NCBI RefSeq assembly: GCF_000219875.1
Contig: NC_017167.1
Span: 538,765 to 602,764, forward strand
DNA: 64,000 nucleotides
DNA from: Alicyclobacillus acidocaldarius subsp. acidocaldarius Tc-4-1
GTDB taxonomy: Bacteria > Bacillota > Bacilli > Alicyclobacillales > Alicyclobacillaceae
Direction: 5' to 3'
The notes under the pieces are model-generated. The model was given only the letters and a program-made list of their open reading frames with translations. It did no database searches and was not told the origin of the DNA. Shown here piece after piece: positions 1 to 9,995 of this stretch. How positions within the stretch are numbered: position 1 is the stretch's first letter; every line of letters starts with the position of its first letter. The translations under genes and the position numbers were made by a program.

Positions 1-1360
<1,360 letters not shown>

Positions 1361-1401
1361 GAACACTCCCTATGCACAAAGGCAAGGGCCAAACGCAACC
1401 G

Positions 1402-1519
1402 GTCTGGTGACCATAGCGGAGGGGCAACACCCGTACCCATACCGAACACGGACGTGAAGACCTCCAGCGCCGAGAATACTGGGAGGGCAGCCTCCTGGGA
1501 AGGTAGGTCGTTGCCAGGC
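1402..1519 (+). rRNA. rrf: 5S ribosomal RNA
   Basis: A 118-nt sequence with the 5S hallmarks: 'acacccgtacccataccgaac' in its 5' half, and ends that pair as the terminal helix (5' gtctggtg with 3' ttgccaggc, allowing G-U pairs). It lies 41 bases after the 23S end and is followed directly by an intrinsic terminator, as expected for the last gene of an rrn operon. No tRNA gene follows it. Confidence 0.95.
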
Positions 1520-1526
1520 GAGTGAC

Positions 1527-1555
1527 AAAGGTCAGGCACATCAGCCTGGCCTTTT
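1527..1555 (+). terminator. Intrinsic terminator of the rrn operon
   Basis: An 11-bp stem (aaaggtcaggc with gcctggccttt, one G-U pair) closes a short loop and runs into Ts, 8 bases after the 5S gene. Confidence 0.85.
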
Positions 1556-1570
1556 TCATGCGCTCTCTGA

Positions 1571-1735
1571 CAATTACGTTCGGCTATCATTGTTTTCGAC
1601 GGCGAGCTGTGGTATGAATATAAGGACGACCATTTCACAGGATGGCCGACGAAGCAAAACAAGTGGATGAATGCTGCGCCTTATACGTTCAAGGCGGCTG
1701 CCATCATCATGGATCACCTCAAATCAGTGTCCTGA
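1571..1735 (+). pseudogene. Probable 3' remnant of an unrecognised gene
   Basis: An open frame of about 54 codons runs from a stop at 1568-1570 to TGA at 1733-1735 with no usable ATG/GTG start or ribosome binding site. The translation has protein-like composition (segments FDGELWYEYKDDH and GWPTKQNKWMNAAPYTF), unlike the low-quality frames around it. It ends just before an intrinsic terminator (1754-1790), where a real gene end would be expected. I do not recognise the family. The best reading is the C-terminal stub of a gene whose 5' part was lost next to the rrn operon, a common recombination site. It could also be fortuitous. Confidence 0.45.
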
Positions 1736-1753
1736 AACATGCCTGTAAGTATC

Positions 1754-1790
1754 AAGCCACGGAGCCACATCAGAGGGGCCCGTGGCTTTT
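1754..1790 (+). terminator. Intrinsic terminator downstream of the gene remnant
   Basis: Stem aagccacgg (1754-1762) with ccgtggctt (1780-1788), followed by a short T tract. It lies about 20 bases after the stop of the 1571-1735 fragment and supports the idea that a gene once ended here. Confidence 0.7.
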
Positions 1791-1891
1791 CTCGTATGGC
1801 TTGCAACATCTCTAGTGTTGCGATATACCTCTGAAATGACCACAATGACTCGCAGGTGTTTCTACGCTGTCGGAACAAGAGGGGTTCCCGC

Positions 1892-3025
1892 ATGATTCAG
1901 ACTTGCACGCTATACCGCCTCTCTCTGCCGTTGAAGTTTCCAATGCAGACGGCTCACGGCCATGTTCGCGAGAAGCAGGCTATCCTTGTGCAGCTAAAGG
2001 ATGCCGACGGGATTGAGGGTTGGGCTGAATGTGTGGCGCTCGCGGAGCCGACCTACACGGAGGAGTGCACGGACACCGCTTGGGTTATCCTGATCCATCA
2101 CCTCGTGCCCAGATTCGCGAGATGGCTTCGCGGCACTGCTCAGGACGTTAATCCCAGAACCGTTTACACGGCTTTTCAAGATGTGTATGGCAATCGAATG
2201 AGTGTGGCTGCACTGGAGATGGCGGTTTGGGATTGGTACGCGTCGAGGACCGGACAACCTCTGGCCAGCCTGCTCGGAGGTGGCCGAGATCGCGTGGAAG
2301 TCGGCGCGACGTTCGGGCTGTCGGAATCGCTGGATGCGCTTATCCAGTCCGTCGACAGCGCGGTAGAACAGGGATTCCGCAGAGTGAAGCTTAAGATTGC
2401 GCCAGGGCGGGATCGCGCCCCCATCGAAGCGGTCCGCCTGCGTTATCCGGACCTGGCCATTGCAGCCGACGCAAATGGGAGTTATCAACCAGGCGATGTT
2501 CCCATGCTTCAGCGGCTGGACTCATATCATCTTCAATTCCTAGAAGAGCCCCTGTCAGAAGACGACTGGTTCGACCTGGCCGACCTCCAGGCCTCGTTGC
2601 GGACCCCGATTTGCCTCGATGAAAGTGTCCGTTCCGCTCGAGAGTTGGAGCTCGCGTCACGGCTCGGTGCGGCTCGTGTGTTGAACGTCAAGCCTGGGCG
2701 GTTGGGTGGCTTTGGAGCGACGTTGCAGGCCCTTGACGTGGCGGGTGACGCAGGCATGTCCGCCTGGGTTGGAGGGATGTATGAAACCGGCGTGGGGCGC
2801 CTGCACGGGCTCATCACCGCTTCGCTACCTCTGATGCGCTATGCGACCGATCTCGGCCCGAGTGACCGATATTTCGAGCGGGACGTCCTGAAGGAGCCCA
2901 TTGCGTTCGTCGAACCTGGGGTGATCCAGGTCCCGCAATGCGCCGGCGTGGCGGATTGGGTCGACCGCGATGCCGTGCGCCGGTTTTCGACAGCGATCTG
3001 GACGGTTGACCTGAGAACGCTCTGA
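1892..3025 (+). CDS. menC: o-Succinylbenzoate synthase / N-succinylamino-acid racemase (enolase superfamily)
   Basis: A 377-residue enolase-superfamily enzyme. In menaquinone synthesis MenC dehydrates SHCHC to o-succinylbenzoate; close relatives also racemise N-succinylamino acids. The barrel residues are all visible: K166-x-K168 (VKLKI), metal ligands D193 (ADANGSY), E219 (LEEPL) and D243 (CLDES), and the opposite-face K267 (NVKPGR). These match the OSBS/NSAR arrangement. The ATG at 1892 is chosen because gagggg sits 8 bases upstream; a frame extension to 1856 has no Shine-Dalgarno site. No other men gene is nearby, so OSBS versus racemase activity cannot be decided from context. Confidence 0.85.
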   Translation: MIQTCTLYRLSLPLKFPMQTAHGHVREKQAILVQLKDADGIEGWAECVALAEPTYTEECTDTAWVILIHHLVPRFARWLRGTAQDVNPRTVYTAFQDVYGNRMSVAALEMAVWDWYASRTGQPLASLLGGGRDRVEVGATFGLSESLDALIQSVDSAVEQGFRRVKLKIAPGRDRAPIEAVRLRYPDLAIAADANGSYQPGDVPMLQRLDSYHLQFLEEPLSEDDWFDLADLQASLRTPICLDESVRSARELELASRLGAARVLNVKPGRLGGFGATLQALDVAGDAGMSAWVGGMYETGVGRLHGLITASLPLMRYATDLGPSDRYFERDVLKEPIAFVEPGVIQVPQCAGVADWVDRDAVRRFSTAIWTVDLRTL

Positions 3026-3200
3026 GTCAAGTTCGCATGTTGGACACTATTTGCCAACAGGATTTTCGGCGTACGGTGTCGAAGTGGGTCAGTATGTGTC
3101 GTGGGGGTCGAATGTGCATCGGGGCAAAAAGGTCACACGTGAACAGACGAGAGAGAAGAACATGGTCACTACATCATGGGATGAGGGGTAGATCTGCACA

Positions 3201-3887
3201 GTGATTGAAATGCAGGACGTCTGGAAGGAGTATCCCAACGGGACCCAGGCCCTGAATGGCATTTCGGTTCGAATTCAGAAAGGCGAGTTTGTGTACATCG
3301 TCGGCCCGAGTGGAGCCGGAAAATCGACCTTCATCAAGTTGATGTACCGCGAGGAGCGACCAACGCGCGGGCACATCTTCATCAATGGATTCAACATTGA
3401 GAAGTTGAAAGATCGCAAAATTCCCTTGTTGCGCCGGACTATCGGCGTGGTGTTTCAGGACTTCAAGCTGCTTCCCAAGCTGACGGCGGCGGAGAACGTC
3501 GCATTTGCGCTCGAGGTCATCGGCGCGCCGCCCAAGTACATTCGCAAACGAGTTCGGGAAGTTCTCGAACAAGTGGGCTTGGAAGACAAGATGAACATGT
3601 ATCCGCATCAGCTGTCGGGCGGCGAGCAGCAGCGAGTGGCCGTCGCGAGGTCGCTTGCCAACAATCCAGCTGTGCTCATCGCGGACGAGCCCACAGGCAA
3701 TCTGGATCCGGAGACATCGTGGGACGTGATGCGCCTTTTTCAGCGGATCAACGATCTCGGCACGACCATCGTGATGGCGACACACAACCGGGAGATTGTC
3801 AACACGATGCGTAAGCGTGTCATCGCGATTGAGAACGGCGTGATCGTGCGAGACGAGGAGAAAGGGTATTACGGCTATGATGACTAG
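3201..3887 (+). CDS. ftsE: Cell division ATP-binding protein FtsE
   Basis: A 228-residue ABC ATPase, the usual FtsE length. Walker A GPSGAGKST lies near residues 35-43, the Q-loop is in VVFQDFKLL, the signature is LSGGEQQR and Walker B is LIADEPTG. It begins with GTG after gatgaggggt. FtsE drives the membrane protein FtsX; in Bacillus the complex activates a cell-wall hydrolase (CwlO type) during elongation. Its end overlaps the ftsX start by 11 bases, so the two are translationally coupled. Confidence 0.95.
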   Translation: MIEMQDVWKEYPNGTQALNGISVRIQKGEFVYIVGPSGAGKSTFIKLMYREERPTRGHIFINGFNIEKLKDRKIPLLRRTIGVVFQDFKLLPKLTAAENVAFALEVIGAPPKYIRKRVREVLEQVGLEDKMNMYPHQLSGGEQQRVAVARSLANNPAVLIADEPTGNLDPETSWDVMRLFQRINDLGTTIVMATHNREIVNTMRKRVIAIENGVIVRDEEKGYYGYDD

Positions 3888-4767
3888 ATGGCTGCGGCAC
3901 GTGCGCGAGGGGTGCAAGAATGTCATCCGCAACGGTTGGATGTCGTTTGCGGCGCTGAGCGCCGTGATTGTGACGTTGGCGGTGCTCGGTTTTTCTCTGA
4001 TTCTCACTTTCAATGTTGAACAGATGTCAAACAGCGTGACGGGGCAGCTCGAGTTCAGCGCGTTCTTGAACGTGAACGCTTCTGAGAAGCAGGGTGAGCA
4101 GGTGGCGCAGGAGATTCGCGCCCTGCCGGGCGTGGCGTCCGTGCAGGTGATTTCCAAGAATGAAGGGCTTCAGCAAATGAAACAAGAGCTGGGGCAGGAA
4201 TTGAGCGACGTCCTGAACGCCTTCAAGCAAAACCCGCTCCCGATTCAGATTGTCGTGAAGCCGCAAGATCCGCATCAGATTGATCGACTAGCTAAAGAGG
4301 TGAGCGAGATTCCGGGTGTCGCGGCCGTGCGGGATCCGCACAAGCTCGCGGCTGCCATCTTCCGTACCTTGGCGGTTGTGAGGGATATTGGCATCGTGTT
4401 CGTGGTGGGGCTCGTCATCACTTCCATGTTCCTCATCTCGAACACCATCCGCATGACCATCTTTCACCGCCGCAGAGAGATCGAGATCATGAAGCTGGTC
4501 GGCGCGACCAATTGGTTCATTCGCTGGCCGTTTATCATCGAGGGCATGATCATCGGGCTCGTCGGCAGCGTGATCCCGGTTGCGCTTCTCGTGTATGGCT
4601 ACCGTTCGCTCTATGCGAAGGCAAAGGGTGTGTTCAGCGGGTTGGCATTTCCGCTTGTCCAGGCGAGTCAGATCGAGGTCAAGCTTGCGGTGATTCTGAT
4701 CGCCATGGGACTTTTGATCGGCATGTGGGGAGGCGTCATCACCGTCCGGCGCTTTCTCCGCGTGTAG
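3877..4767 (+). CDS. ftsX: Cell division membrane protein FtsX
   Basis: A 296-residue FtsX-type permease. One transmembrane segment lies near residues 24-45 (FAALSAVIVTLAVLGFSLI), followed by a periplasm-facing domain of about 120 residues and three further helices in the C-terminal half (for example IGIVFVVGLVITSMFLISN). The motif RRREIEIMKLVGATNWF is typical of FtsX. It overlaps ftsE by 11 bases; ATG at 3877 or 3880 are equivalent. It couples FtsE ATP hydrolysis to cell-wall hydrolase activation outside the cell. Confidence 0.95.
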   Translation: MMTRWLRHVREGCKNVIRNGWMSFAALSAVIVTLAVLGFSLILTFNVEQMSNSVTGQLEFSAFLNVNASEKQGEQVAQEIRALPGVASVQVISKNEGLQQMKQELGQELSDVLNAFKQNPLPIQIVVKPQDPHQIDRLAKEVSEIPGVAAVRDPHKLAAAIFRTLAVVRDIGIVFVVGLVITSMFLISNTIRMTIFHRRREIEIMKLVGATNWFIRWPFIIEGMIIGLVGSVIPVALLVYGYRSLYAKAKGVFSGLAFPLVQASQIEVKLAVILIAMGLLIGMWGGVITVRRFLRV

Positions 4768-4807
4768 CATGGCCTTCACTGCGGGCTAGAGAAAGGGATA
4801 CGCTTCC

Positions 4808-6097
4808 ATGCATGTGACGGCGAATGGCTGGTGGGCGCTCGTTGGCCTGTTGCTGCTGAGCTTTGTGCTGAACCCTTATCACTACGTGGCGACAAGCTTC
4901 GTGATTTGGGATCTGGTGAGAAACGTGCGCCGAGAGCGGGCTTGGTTTGGCGTGCGCGTCACGCGAATCGGCAAGACGCTTCTCCTGCGCTACGGCAGGG
5001 CGGTCGTCGTGGGACTCGTGGCGAGCTGCGCATTGCTTGCGGCTGGGGCTCAGGTGACGATCTCGTCCGCGCTGTACGTGTTCGTCGTGTCGATTGTGCT
5101 CGGCGTGATCCGATCACGGCTGGCCGCGGCGCCCATCGCCATCTCCGTGTCCGTTCTGCTTTCTTGGCTTGCGCGCGCCTATCACGGCGCTGTGCCAGCG
5201 GGACTTTTGCCTGTTTGGCGGGCCATCGTGGACATGCCGCAGGGGGATTGGCTCGCCATCGCTGCCATTGCCGCGCTGTCCGAGGCCGTACTCGGCCTGT
5301 GGGGGACGCGCGATGCCATCCTGCCGGCGCTCGTCACCTCCCGGCGAGGCCGGCGGATGGGGGCGATGAAACTCCAGTTCGGCTATGTGGTGCCTGTGGC
5401 GGTGTGGGTGACACCGTTCGCGCATTCAGAGTTGGCGTTCATCTCGGGCTGGCACCCGTGGCACGTGGTTTTGGGGCAGCCGCTTGCATGGTTTGCCGTG
5501 CCGCTCGCGCTTGGCTGGCACGCACTGCTCACCTCGCTGCGCGTGGAGCGGGCGCTCCACTACCTGCGCTGGTTCGACGTCATTCGCGGGCTCGTCTTAG
5601 CTGCGGGCTTCGCGGGTGTTTACATTTGGGGCCAACAGGCCGCAGTTTATGCGGCGGGTGCAACAATCGTTCTGACGGAGCTGTTCCGGATTGCGGTAAG
5701 GCGAATGGATCGAGCCCTGGAACCTCACTTTGCTCCGGACAGCGAGGGACTACGCGTGTTGTACGTGATCCGCGGTTCGCTTGCAGAGCGGCTCGGCATT
5801 CGTCCCGGGGAACTCATCACGCACGTCAATCAAGCGCCTGTTCACACGGAGTACGATTTCCACTTCGCGCTGGAACAAAATCCGGCGTATGCGCGCTTTC
5901 AAATCACGGACCGACGCGGCGAACCCCGCTTGGTATCGAGTCCTGTGTTCGAGGGAGAGCGCCACAACCTCGGCCTCATTTTTGTCCTGCCCGGAGAAGA
6001 GCCGGCACTTCGACTGAAGCGGCCGTTTGGCTTTCTCGAGACACTGTATCTGCGCATACCTGGCGGCGCGAGGCGTGATGAGACATCTCGCTCATAG
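4808..6097 (+). CDS. Polytopic membrane protein with C-terminal PDZ domain, MinJ-like
   Basis: A 429-residue protein with about seven or eight hydrophobic segments in residues 1-300 and a C-terminal PDZ domain near 310-400 (LAERLGIRPGELITHVNQAPV). This layout matches Bacillus MinJ, the adaptor that bridges DivIVA and MinD at poles and septa. The position between ftsX and the uvrBA genes also matches the Bacillus neighbourhood, where a CtpB protease gene additionally lies; none is seen here. There is no protease active site after the PDZ domain, so it is not CtpA/CtpB. The start has aaaggga about 9 bases upstream. Topology and context are strong; direct MinJ function is inferred. Confidence 0.7.
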   Translation: MHVTANGWWALVGLLLLSFVLNPYHYVATSFVIWDLVRNVRRERAWFGVRVTRIGKTLLLRYGRAVVVGLVASCALLAAGAQVTISSALYVFVVSIVLGVIRSRLAAAPIAISVSVLLSWLARAYHGAVPAGLLPVWRAIVDMPQGDWLAIAAIAALSEAVLGLWGTRDAILPALVTSRRGRRMGAMKLQFGYVVPVAVWVTPFAHSELAFISGWHPWHVVLGQPLAWFAVPLALGWHALLTSLRVERALHYLRWFDVIRGLVLAAGFAGVYIWGQQAAVYAAGATIVLTELFRIAVRRMDRALEPHFAPDSEGLRVLYVIRGSLAERLGIRPGELITHVNQAPVHTEYDFHFALEQNPAYARFQITDRRGEPRLVSSPVFEGERHNLGLIFVLPGEEPALRLKRPFGFLETLYLRIPGGARRDETSRS

Positions 6098-6111
6098 AAG
6101 GAGGCGTTCGC

Positions 6112-6912
6112 ATGGATTTCGCAACGGTACTCGGGTTGCTCCTCGGCATTGGCGGTCTTCTCGGGGGCTACATCCTCGACAAAGGAAACATCGCCGCGCT
6201 CATTCAACCTTCTGCCATGATGATTGTGTTCGGTGGCACACTTGGGGCGACGATGCTGTCGAGCCCTCTAAAGGTCTTTCTGTCTCTGCCGAAGTACCTG
6301 CGGATCGCCTTCTTCGCGCCCAAGCGAGATCCACGCGCGCAGATCGATCAGTTAGTCGATCTCGCCGTCATGGCCCGCCGAGAGGGCATTCTCGCGCTAG
6401 AAGACCATGTGAACTCGTTCGACGACGCATTCATGCGCAACGGTGTCCGGCTGATTGTGGACGGGATCGACCCGGAACTGGTGAAGGACATGTTGCAGAC
6501 AGAGCTCGCGCACATCGAGGAGCGGCACGAGGTGGGGATCACCATGTTCGAGGCCGCCGGCGGATTCGCGCCGACCATGGGCATCATCGGCACGGTGATG
6601 GGGCTTGTGCACGTGCTCGGCAGTCTGACGGACGTGAGTTCGCTCGGGCCTGAGATTGCGACAGCTTTTATTGCCACACTCTATGGCGTCGCGAGCGCAA
6701 ACATCTTTTGGCTCCCCGTCGCCAACAAGTTGAGGGCGAGATCGCAGGAGGAGATGCTCGAGCGGGAAATGACCCTCGAGGGCATCCTGTCCATTCAGGC
6801 TGGCGAGAACCCGAACGTGTTGAGGCAAAAGCTGCTCTCGTTCCTGGCGGCGTCGGATCGCGTGGAGAAGAAGGCGGGGGTTCAGAGTGGAGCGGCGCAG
6901 CAAGAAGCCTAA
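6112..6912 (+). CDS. motA: Flagellar motor stator protein, MotA/MotP family
   Basis: A 266-residue MotA-family protein, membrane-embedded and forming the ion channel of the flagellar stator with its partner downstream. Four hydrophobic segments are visible, two at the N-terminus (FATVLGLLLGIGGLLGGYIL, SAMMIVFGGTLGATML) and two after the cytoplasmic loop (FAPTMGIIGTVMGLVHVL and IATAFIATLYGVASANIFW). The loop has the charged stretch used to contact FliG. SD agaaggagg precedes the ATG. The partner gene overlaps its 3' end by 26 bases. From sequence alone it could be a proton (MotA) or sodium (MotP) stator; the length is near that of Bacillus MotP. Confidence 0.87.
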   Translation: MDFATVLGLLLGIGGLLGGYILDKGNIAALIQPSAMMIVFGGTLGATMLSSPLKVFLSLPKYLRIAFFAPKRDPRAQIDQLVDLAVMARREGILALEDHVNSFDDAFMRNGVRLIVDGIDPELVKDMLQTELAHIEERHEVGITMFEAAGGFAPTMGIIGTVMGLVHVLGSLTDVSSLGPEIATAFIATLYGVASANIFWLPVANKLRARSQEEMLEREMTLEGILSIQAGENPNVLRQKLLSFLAASDRVEKKAGVQSGAAQQEA

Positions 6913-7705
6913 GCACAAGCAGAACCACGAGCGTTGGCTGGTGACGTATTCCGATCTCATCACGCTCTTGCTCGTGTTTTTCGTCGTGATGTTCGCGATG
7001 TCGACCATCGACAAGACGCGCTTCGCAACGCTGGCCGAATCGCTGTATCAGGCACTGCATCCCGGCCAGCAGATCCCGCTGAACATGGGAACGACGGCGC
7101 TGCTCGAAAGCGGCGATCAGAACAATGGCCAACAGTTCCCAGACAACCTGCAGAACCCTAACAACCCAACCAACGCGACGACGCAGAACCAGCAGTCGAA
7201 CGAGGACCTCACGGACGCGAAGCAGCTCGATTTGTTATATCGGGAAATTCAGCAATATATCGCGAACCATCATCTGACGGGCGAAGTGCAGGTCGTGGAT
7301 GAGGCGCGCGGCGTGCAGATCACCATGCGGGACGTGGCGCTCTTCAACACGGGACAGGCCGTCCTTTTGCCCAAGGCCAAGGCCATTATCGAAGGGCTCA
7401 TTCCGTTCTTCAAGCAGATCTCCAACGACATCGTGGTAGAAGGTTACACGGACACGCAGCCCATCAACACGCCCATCTACCCGTCCAACTGGGAGCTTTC
7501 CGCCGCGCGCGCCATGAGCGTGGTGCGCTTCTTGGCCGATCACGGCATCAACCCCACGCGCCTGGCCGGCATGGGTTACGGTCAGTATCATCCGGTGGCG
7601 TCGAACGCCACGCCGGCAGGTCGCCAGGCCAACCGCCGCGTGAACATCGTGATCCTGCGCAAGATCTACGCGCCTGGCACCGCCCCCGCGCTCCCCACCA
7701 ACTGA
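6887..7705 (+). CDS. motB: Flagellar motor stator protein, MotB/MotS family
   Basis: A 272-residue protein with a basic N-terminus, one transmembrane helix and a C-terminal OmpA-like peptidoglycan-binding domain (residues about 160-265, motifs VEGYTDTQPI and NRRVNIVI). The ion-carrying Asp is D23 in WLVTYSDLITLLLVFF. The helix sequence VTYSDLITLLLVFF recalls MotS-type sodium stators from memory more than the proton MotB, but this is not proof. A linker near residues 70-115 is rich in N, Q and T. GTG start with gcggggg upstream, overlapping motA. It anchors the stator to the cell wall. Confidence 0.87.
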   Translation: MERRSKKPKHKQNHERWLVTYSDLITLLLVFFVVMFAMSTIDKTRFATLAESLYQALHPGQQIPLNMGTTALLESGDQNNGQQFPDNLQNPNNPTNATTQNQQSNEDLTDAKQLDLLYREIQQYIANHHLTGEVQVVDEARGVQITMRDVALFNTGQAVLLPKAKAIIEGLIPFFKQISNDIVVEGYTDTQPINTPIYPSNWELSAARAMSVVRFLADHGINPTRLAGMGYGQYHPVASNATPAGRQANRRVNIVILRKIYAPGTAPALPTN

Positions 7706-7815
7706 GCTGCGAGTTGCGACGAATGTCTATGCAGAAGCTCTTCTTCTCCGCGTGGACGCCTCTGTTGGCTAGAGGCCCTTTCGCGCGAACAAGGGAAGGA
7801 CGGGCCGAGTCCGCT

Positions 7816-7844
7816 TTGCACCCGTCGCTTCCGTTTTTTATAAT
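7816..7844 (+). promoter_or_regulatory. Probable sigma-A promoter of uvrBA (distal)
   Basis: TTGCAC (7816-7821), 17-base spacer, TATAAT (7839-7844). It lies about 135 bases upstream of uvrB in a 273-base gap that otherwise holds only the LexA box and a second weaker promoter-like pair. Confidence 0.7.
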
Positions 7845-7884
7845 GAGTAGGTGATCTCACGCAATCAGATCGCGAGTTTTGGAG

Positions 7885-7898
7885 GGAACGTTTGTTCC
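7885..7898 (+). promoter_or_regulatory. LexA (DinR) SOS box upstream of uvrBA
   Basis: GGAACGTTTGTTCC has the GAAC-N4-GTTC core (7886-7897) of the Gram-positive LexA box, consensus CGAACNNNNGTTCG. It overlaps the -35 of a second possible promoter (TTGTTC at 7892, TGTGAT near 7914) 81 bases before uvrB. uvrBA is a classical SOS operon in Bacillus, so the location fits. Confidence 0.85.
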
Positions 7899-7978
7899 CT
7901 TTTTCTCGTTCGGTGTGATAGAGTGAGGCTGTGTCCATCTCCGTCCGCGGATGAGCCAAGGAGCAAGGAGGGCGAGTC

Positions 7979-9970
7979 ATGTCCCAATTACCTGGCAAGT
8001 TTGAGCTTGTGACGGACATGAAACCTCAGGGCGATCAGCCTCAGGCGATTGAGGCGCTCGTCGATGGGGTGTACAGCGGCCTCCGTCACCAGACGTTGCT
8101 TGGCGTGACGGGATCGGGGAAGACGTTCACCATGGCTAACATCATCGCGGAGGTCAACCGCCCGACGCTGGTCATCGCGCACAACAAGACGCTCGCCGCG
8201 CAGTTGGCGGCCGAGTTTCGCGCGTTCTTTCCCAACAACGCCGTGGAGTATTTCGTCAGCTACTACGACTACTATCAGCCGGAGGCGTACATCCCGTCGA
8301 CGGACACGTATATCGAGAAAGACGCGAAAATCAATGACGAGATCGACAAGTTGCGCCACTCCGCCACGGCTGCGATTCTGGAGCGGAACGACGTGCTGGT
8401 GGTCGCGAGCGTATCCGCCATCTACGGCCTCGGCAATCCTGAAGAGTATCGGCATCACGTGCTTTCGCTGCGGGTGGGTGCCGTGATGGACCGCAACCAG
8501 GTGCTTCGCAAGCTGGTGGATATGCAATATACCCGCAACGACATCAACTTTACGCGCGGCACGTTCCGCGTGCGGGGGGACGTCGTCGAAATTTTTCCGG
8601 CCTCCCGCGACGAAAATGCGATTCGCGTCGAATTTTTTGGCGACGAGATCGACCGAATCTCGGAGATCAACGTGCTGACCGGAGAAGTGGTGGCGCGGAG
8701 GTCGCACTTCAGCGTCTTTCCCGCGTCGCACTATGTCACATCGCGCGAGCGATTGGAGAGGGCCATCGAGCGGATTCGCGCAGAGTTGGAGGAGCGGCTC
8801 GCGGAACTGCGCGCTCAGGGCAAGCTGCTGGAAGCGCAGCGGCTTGAGCAGCGGACCAACTACGACATCGAAATGATGCTCGAAATGGGCTTTTGCTCCG
8901 GGATCGAGAACTATTCGCGGCACCTCGAGGGCCGTGAAGCCGGAGAGCCTCCATACACGCTCCTCGATTACTTTCCGCCGGGCTTTCTCACGTTCATCGA
9001 CGAGTCTCACGTCACCATCCCGCAGCTACGCGGCATGTACAACGGCGACCGGAGCCGCAAGCTGACGCTTATCGAGCACGGGTTCCGGCTGCCTTCGGCC
9101 GCGGACAACCGCCCGCTCAAGTTCGAGGAGTTCGAGCGGGCCGTGGGGCAGTGTATCTACGTCAGCGCCACACCCGGGCCCTACGAGCAGCGGCATCAGC
9201 AGCGCATTGTCGAGCAGATTATCCGCCCGACAGGGCTCGTGGATCCGGAGATCCACGTGCGGCCCGTCAAAGGGCAGATTGACGATCTCGTCGGCGAGAT
9301 CCGCGAGCGCATCCGGCGCGACGAGCGGGTCCTCGTGACCACATTGACAAAGAAGATGGCGGAGGACCTGACCGATTATCTGAAAGAGCTCGGCATCAAG
9401 GTCCGCTACCTCCATTCGGACATCAAGACCATCGAGCGCATGGTGATCTTGCGCGACCTTCGGCGCGGCGTGTTCGACGTGCTGGTGGGGATCAACCTCC
9501 TGCGAGAGGGGCTGGATCTGCCGGAGGTGTCGCTTGTCGCCATCTTGGACGCGGATAAGGAAGGGTTTCTCCGGTCACACACGTCGCTCATTCAGACCAT
9601 CGGTCGCGCGGCGCGCAACGCGAACGGCACGGTCATCATGTATGCCGACACCATCACCGAGTCGATGCGCATTGCTATCGAGGAGACGGAGCGCAGGAGG
9701 CAAAAGCAGATGGCGTACAATCGAGAACACGGCATCATCCCGCAGACCGTTCGCAAGGCGGTGCGGGACGTGATTGAGTCCACCAAGGTGGCGGAGTCGG
9801 AGGAGGACTACGTGGCCGTGGCGGAAAAGGCGCAAAAGCTGTCGGGCCGCGAGCGCAAGGAACTTATTGCGAAGCTGGAGCAGGAAATGAAGGCGGCCGC
9901 GAAAGCGCTCGAGTTCGAGCGAGCCGCAGAGCTGCGCGATATGATCATGGAACTCATGGACGCGTCGTGA
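7979..9970 (+). CDS. uvrB: Excinuclease ABC subunit B
   Basis: A 663-residue UvrB, full length for the family. Walker A GVTGSGKT lies near residues 38-45, the beta-hairpin region is [12 protein letters not shown], helicase motif VI is in QTIGRAARN, and the UvrC-binding UVR domain closes the protein ([13 protein letters not shown]). UvrB receives damaged DNA from UvrA and positions UvrC for incision. ATG follows aaggagggcgagtc. It heads the uvrB-uvrA operon under the LexA box at 7885. Confidence 0.98.
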   Translation: MSQLPGKFELVTDMKPQGDQPQAIEALVDGVYSGLRHQTLLGVTGSGKTFTMANIIAEVNRPTLVIAHNKTLAAQLAAEFRAFFPNNAVEYFVSYYDYYQPEAYIPSTDTYIEKDAKINDEIDKLRHSATAAILERNDVLVVASVSAIYGLGNPEEYRHHVLSLRVGAVMDRNQVLRKLVDMQYTRNDINFTRGTFRVRGDVVEIFPASRDENAIRVEFFGDEIDRISEINVLTGEVVARRSHFSVFPASHYVTSRERLERAIERIRAELEERLAELRAQGKLLEAQRLEQRTNYDIEMMLEMGFCSGIENYSRHLEGREAGEPPYTLLDYFPPGFLTFIDESHVTIPQLRGMYNGDRSRKLTLIEHGFRLPSAADNRPLKFEEFERAVGQCIYVSATPGPYEQRHQQRIVEQIIRPTGLVDPEIHVRPVKGQIDDLVGEIRERIRRDERVLVTTLTKKMAEDLTDYLKELGIKVRYLHSDIKTIERMVILRDLRRGVFDVLVGINLLREGLDLPEVSLVAILDADKEGFLRSHTSLIQTIGRAARNANGTVIMYADTITESMRIAIEETERRRQKQMAYNREHGIIPQTVRKAVRDVIESTKVAESEEDYVAVAEKAQKLSGRERKELIAKLEQEMKAAAKALEFERAAELRDMIMELMDAS

Positions 9971-9995
9971 GGCGCAAAGGAAGAAGGAAGACGGC

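Noticed and set aside
1994-2817. Minus-strand open frames of 82-164 codons within menC
   Set aside because: They are antisense to conserved enzyme motifs and are shadows of high GC at third positions.
7758-7776. Hairpin gcctct/agaggc after motB as terminator
   Set aside because: Six base pairs and no T run; too weak to call.
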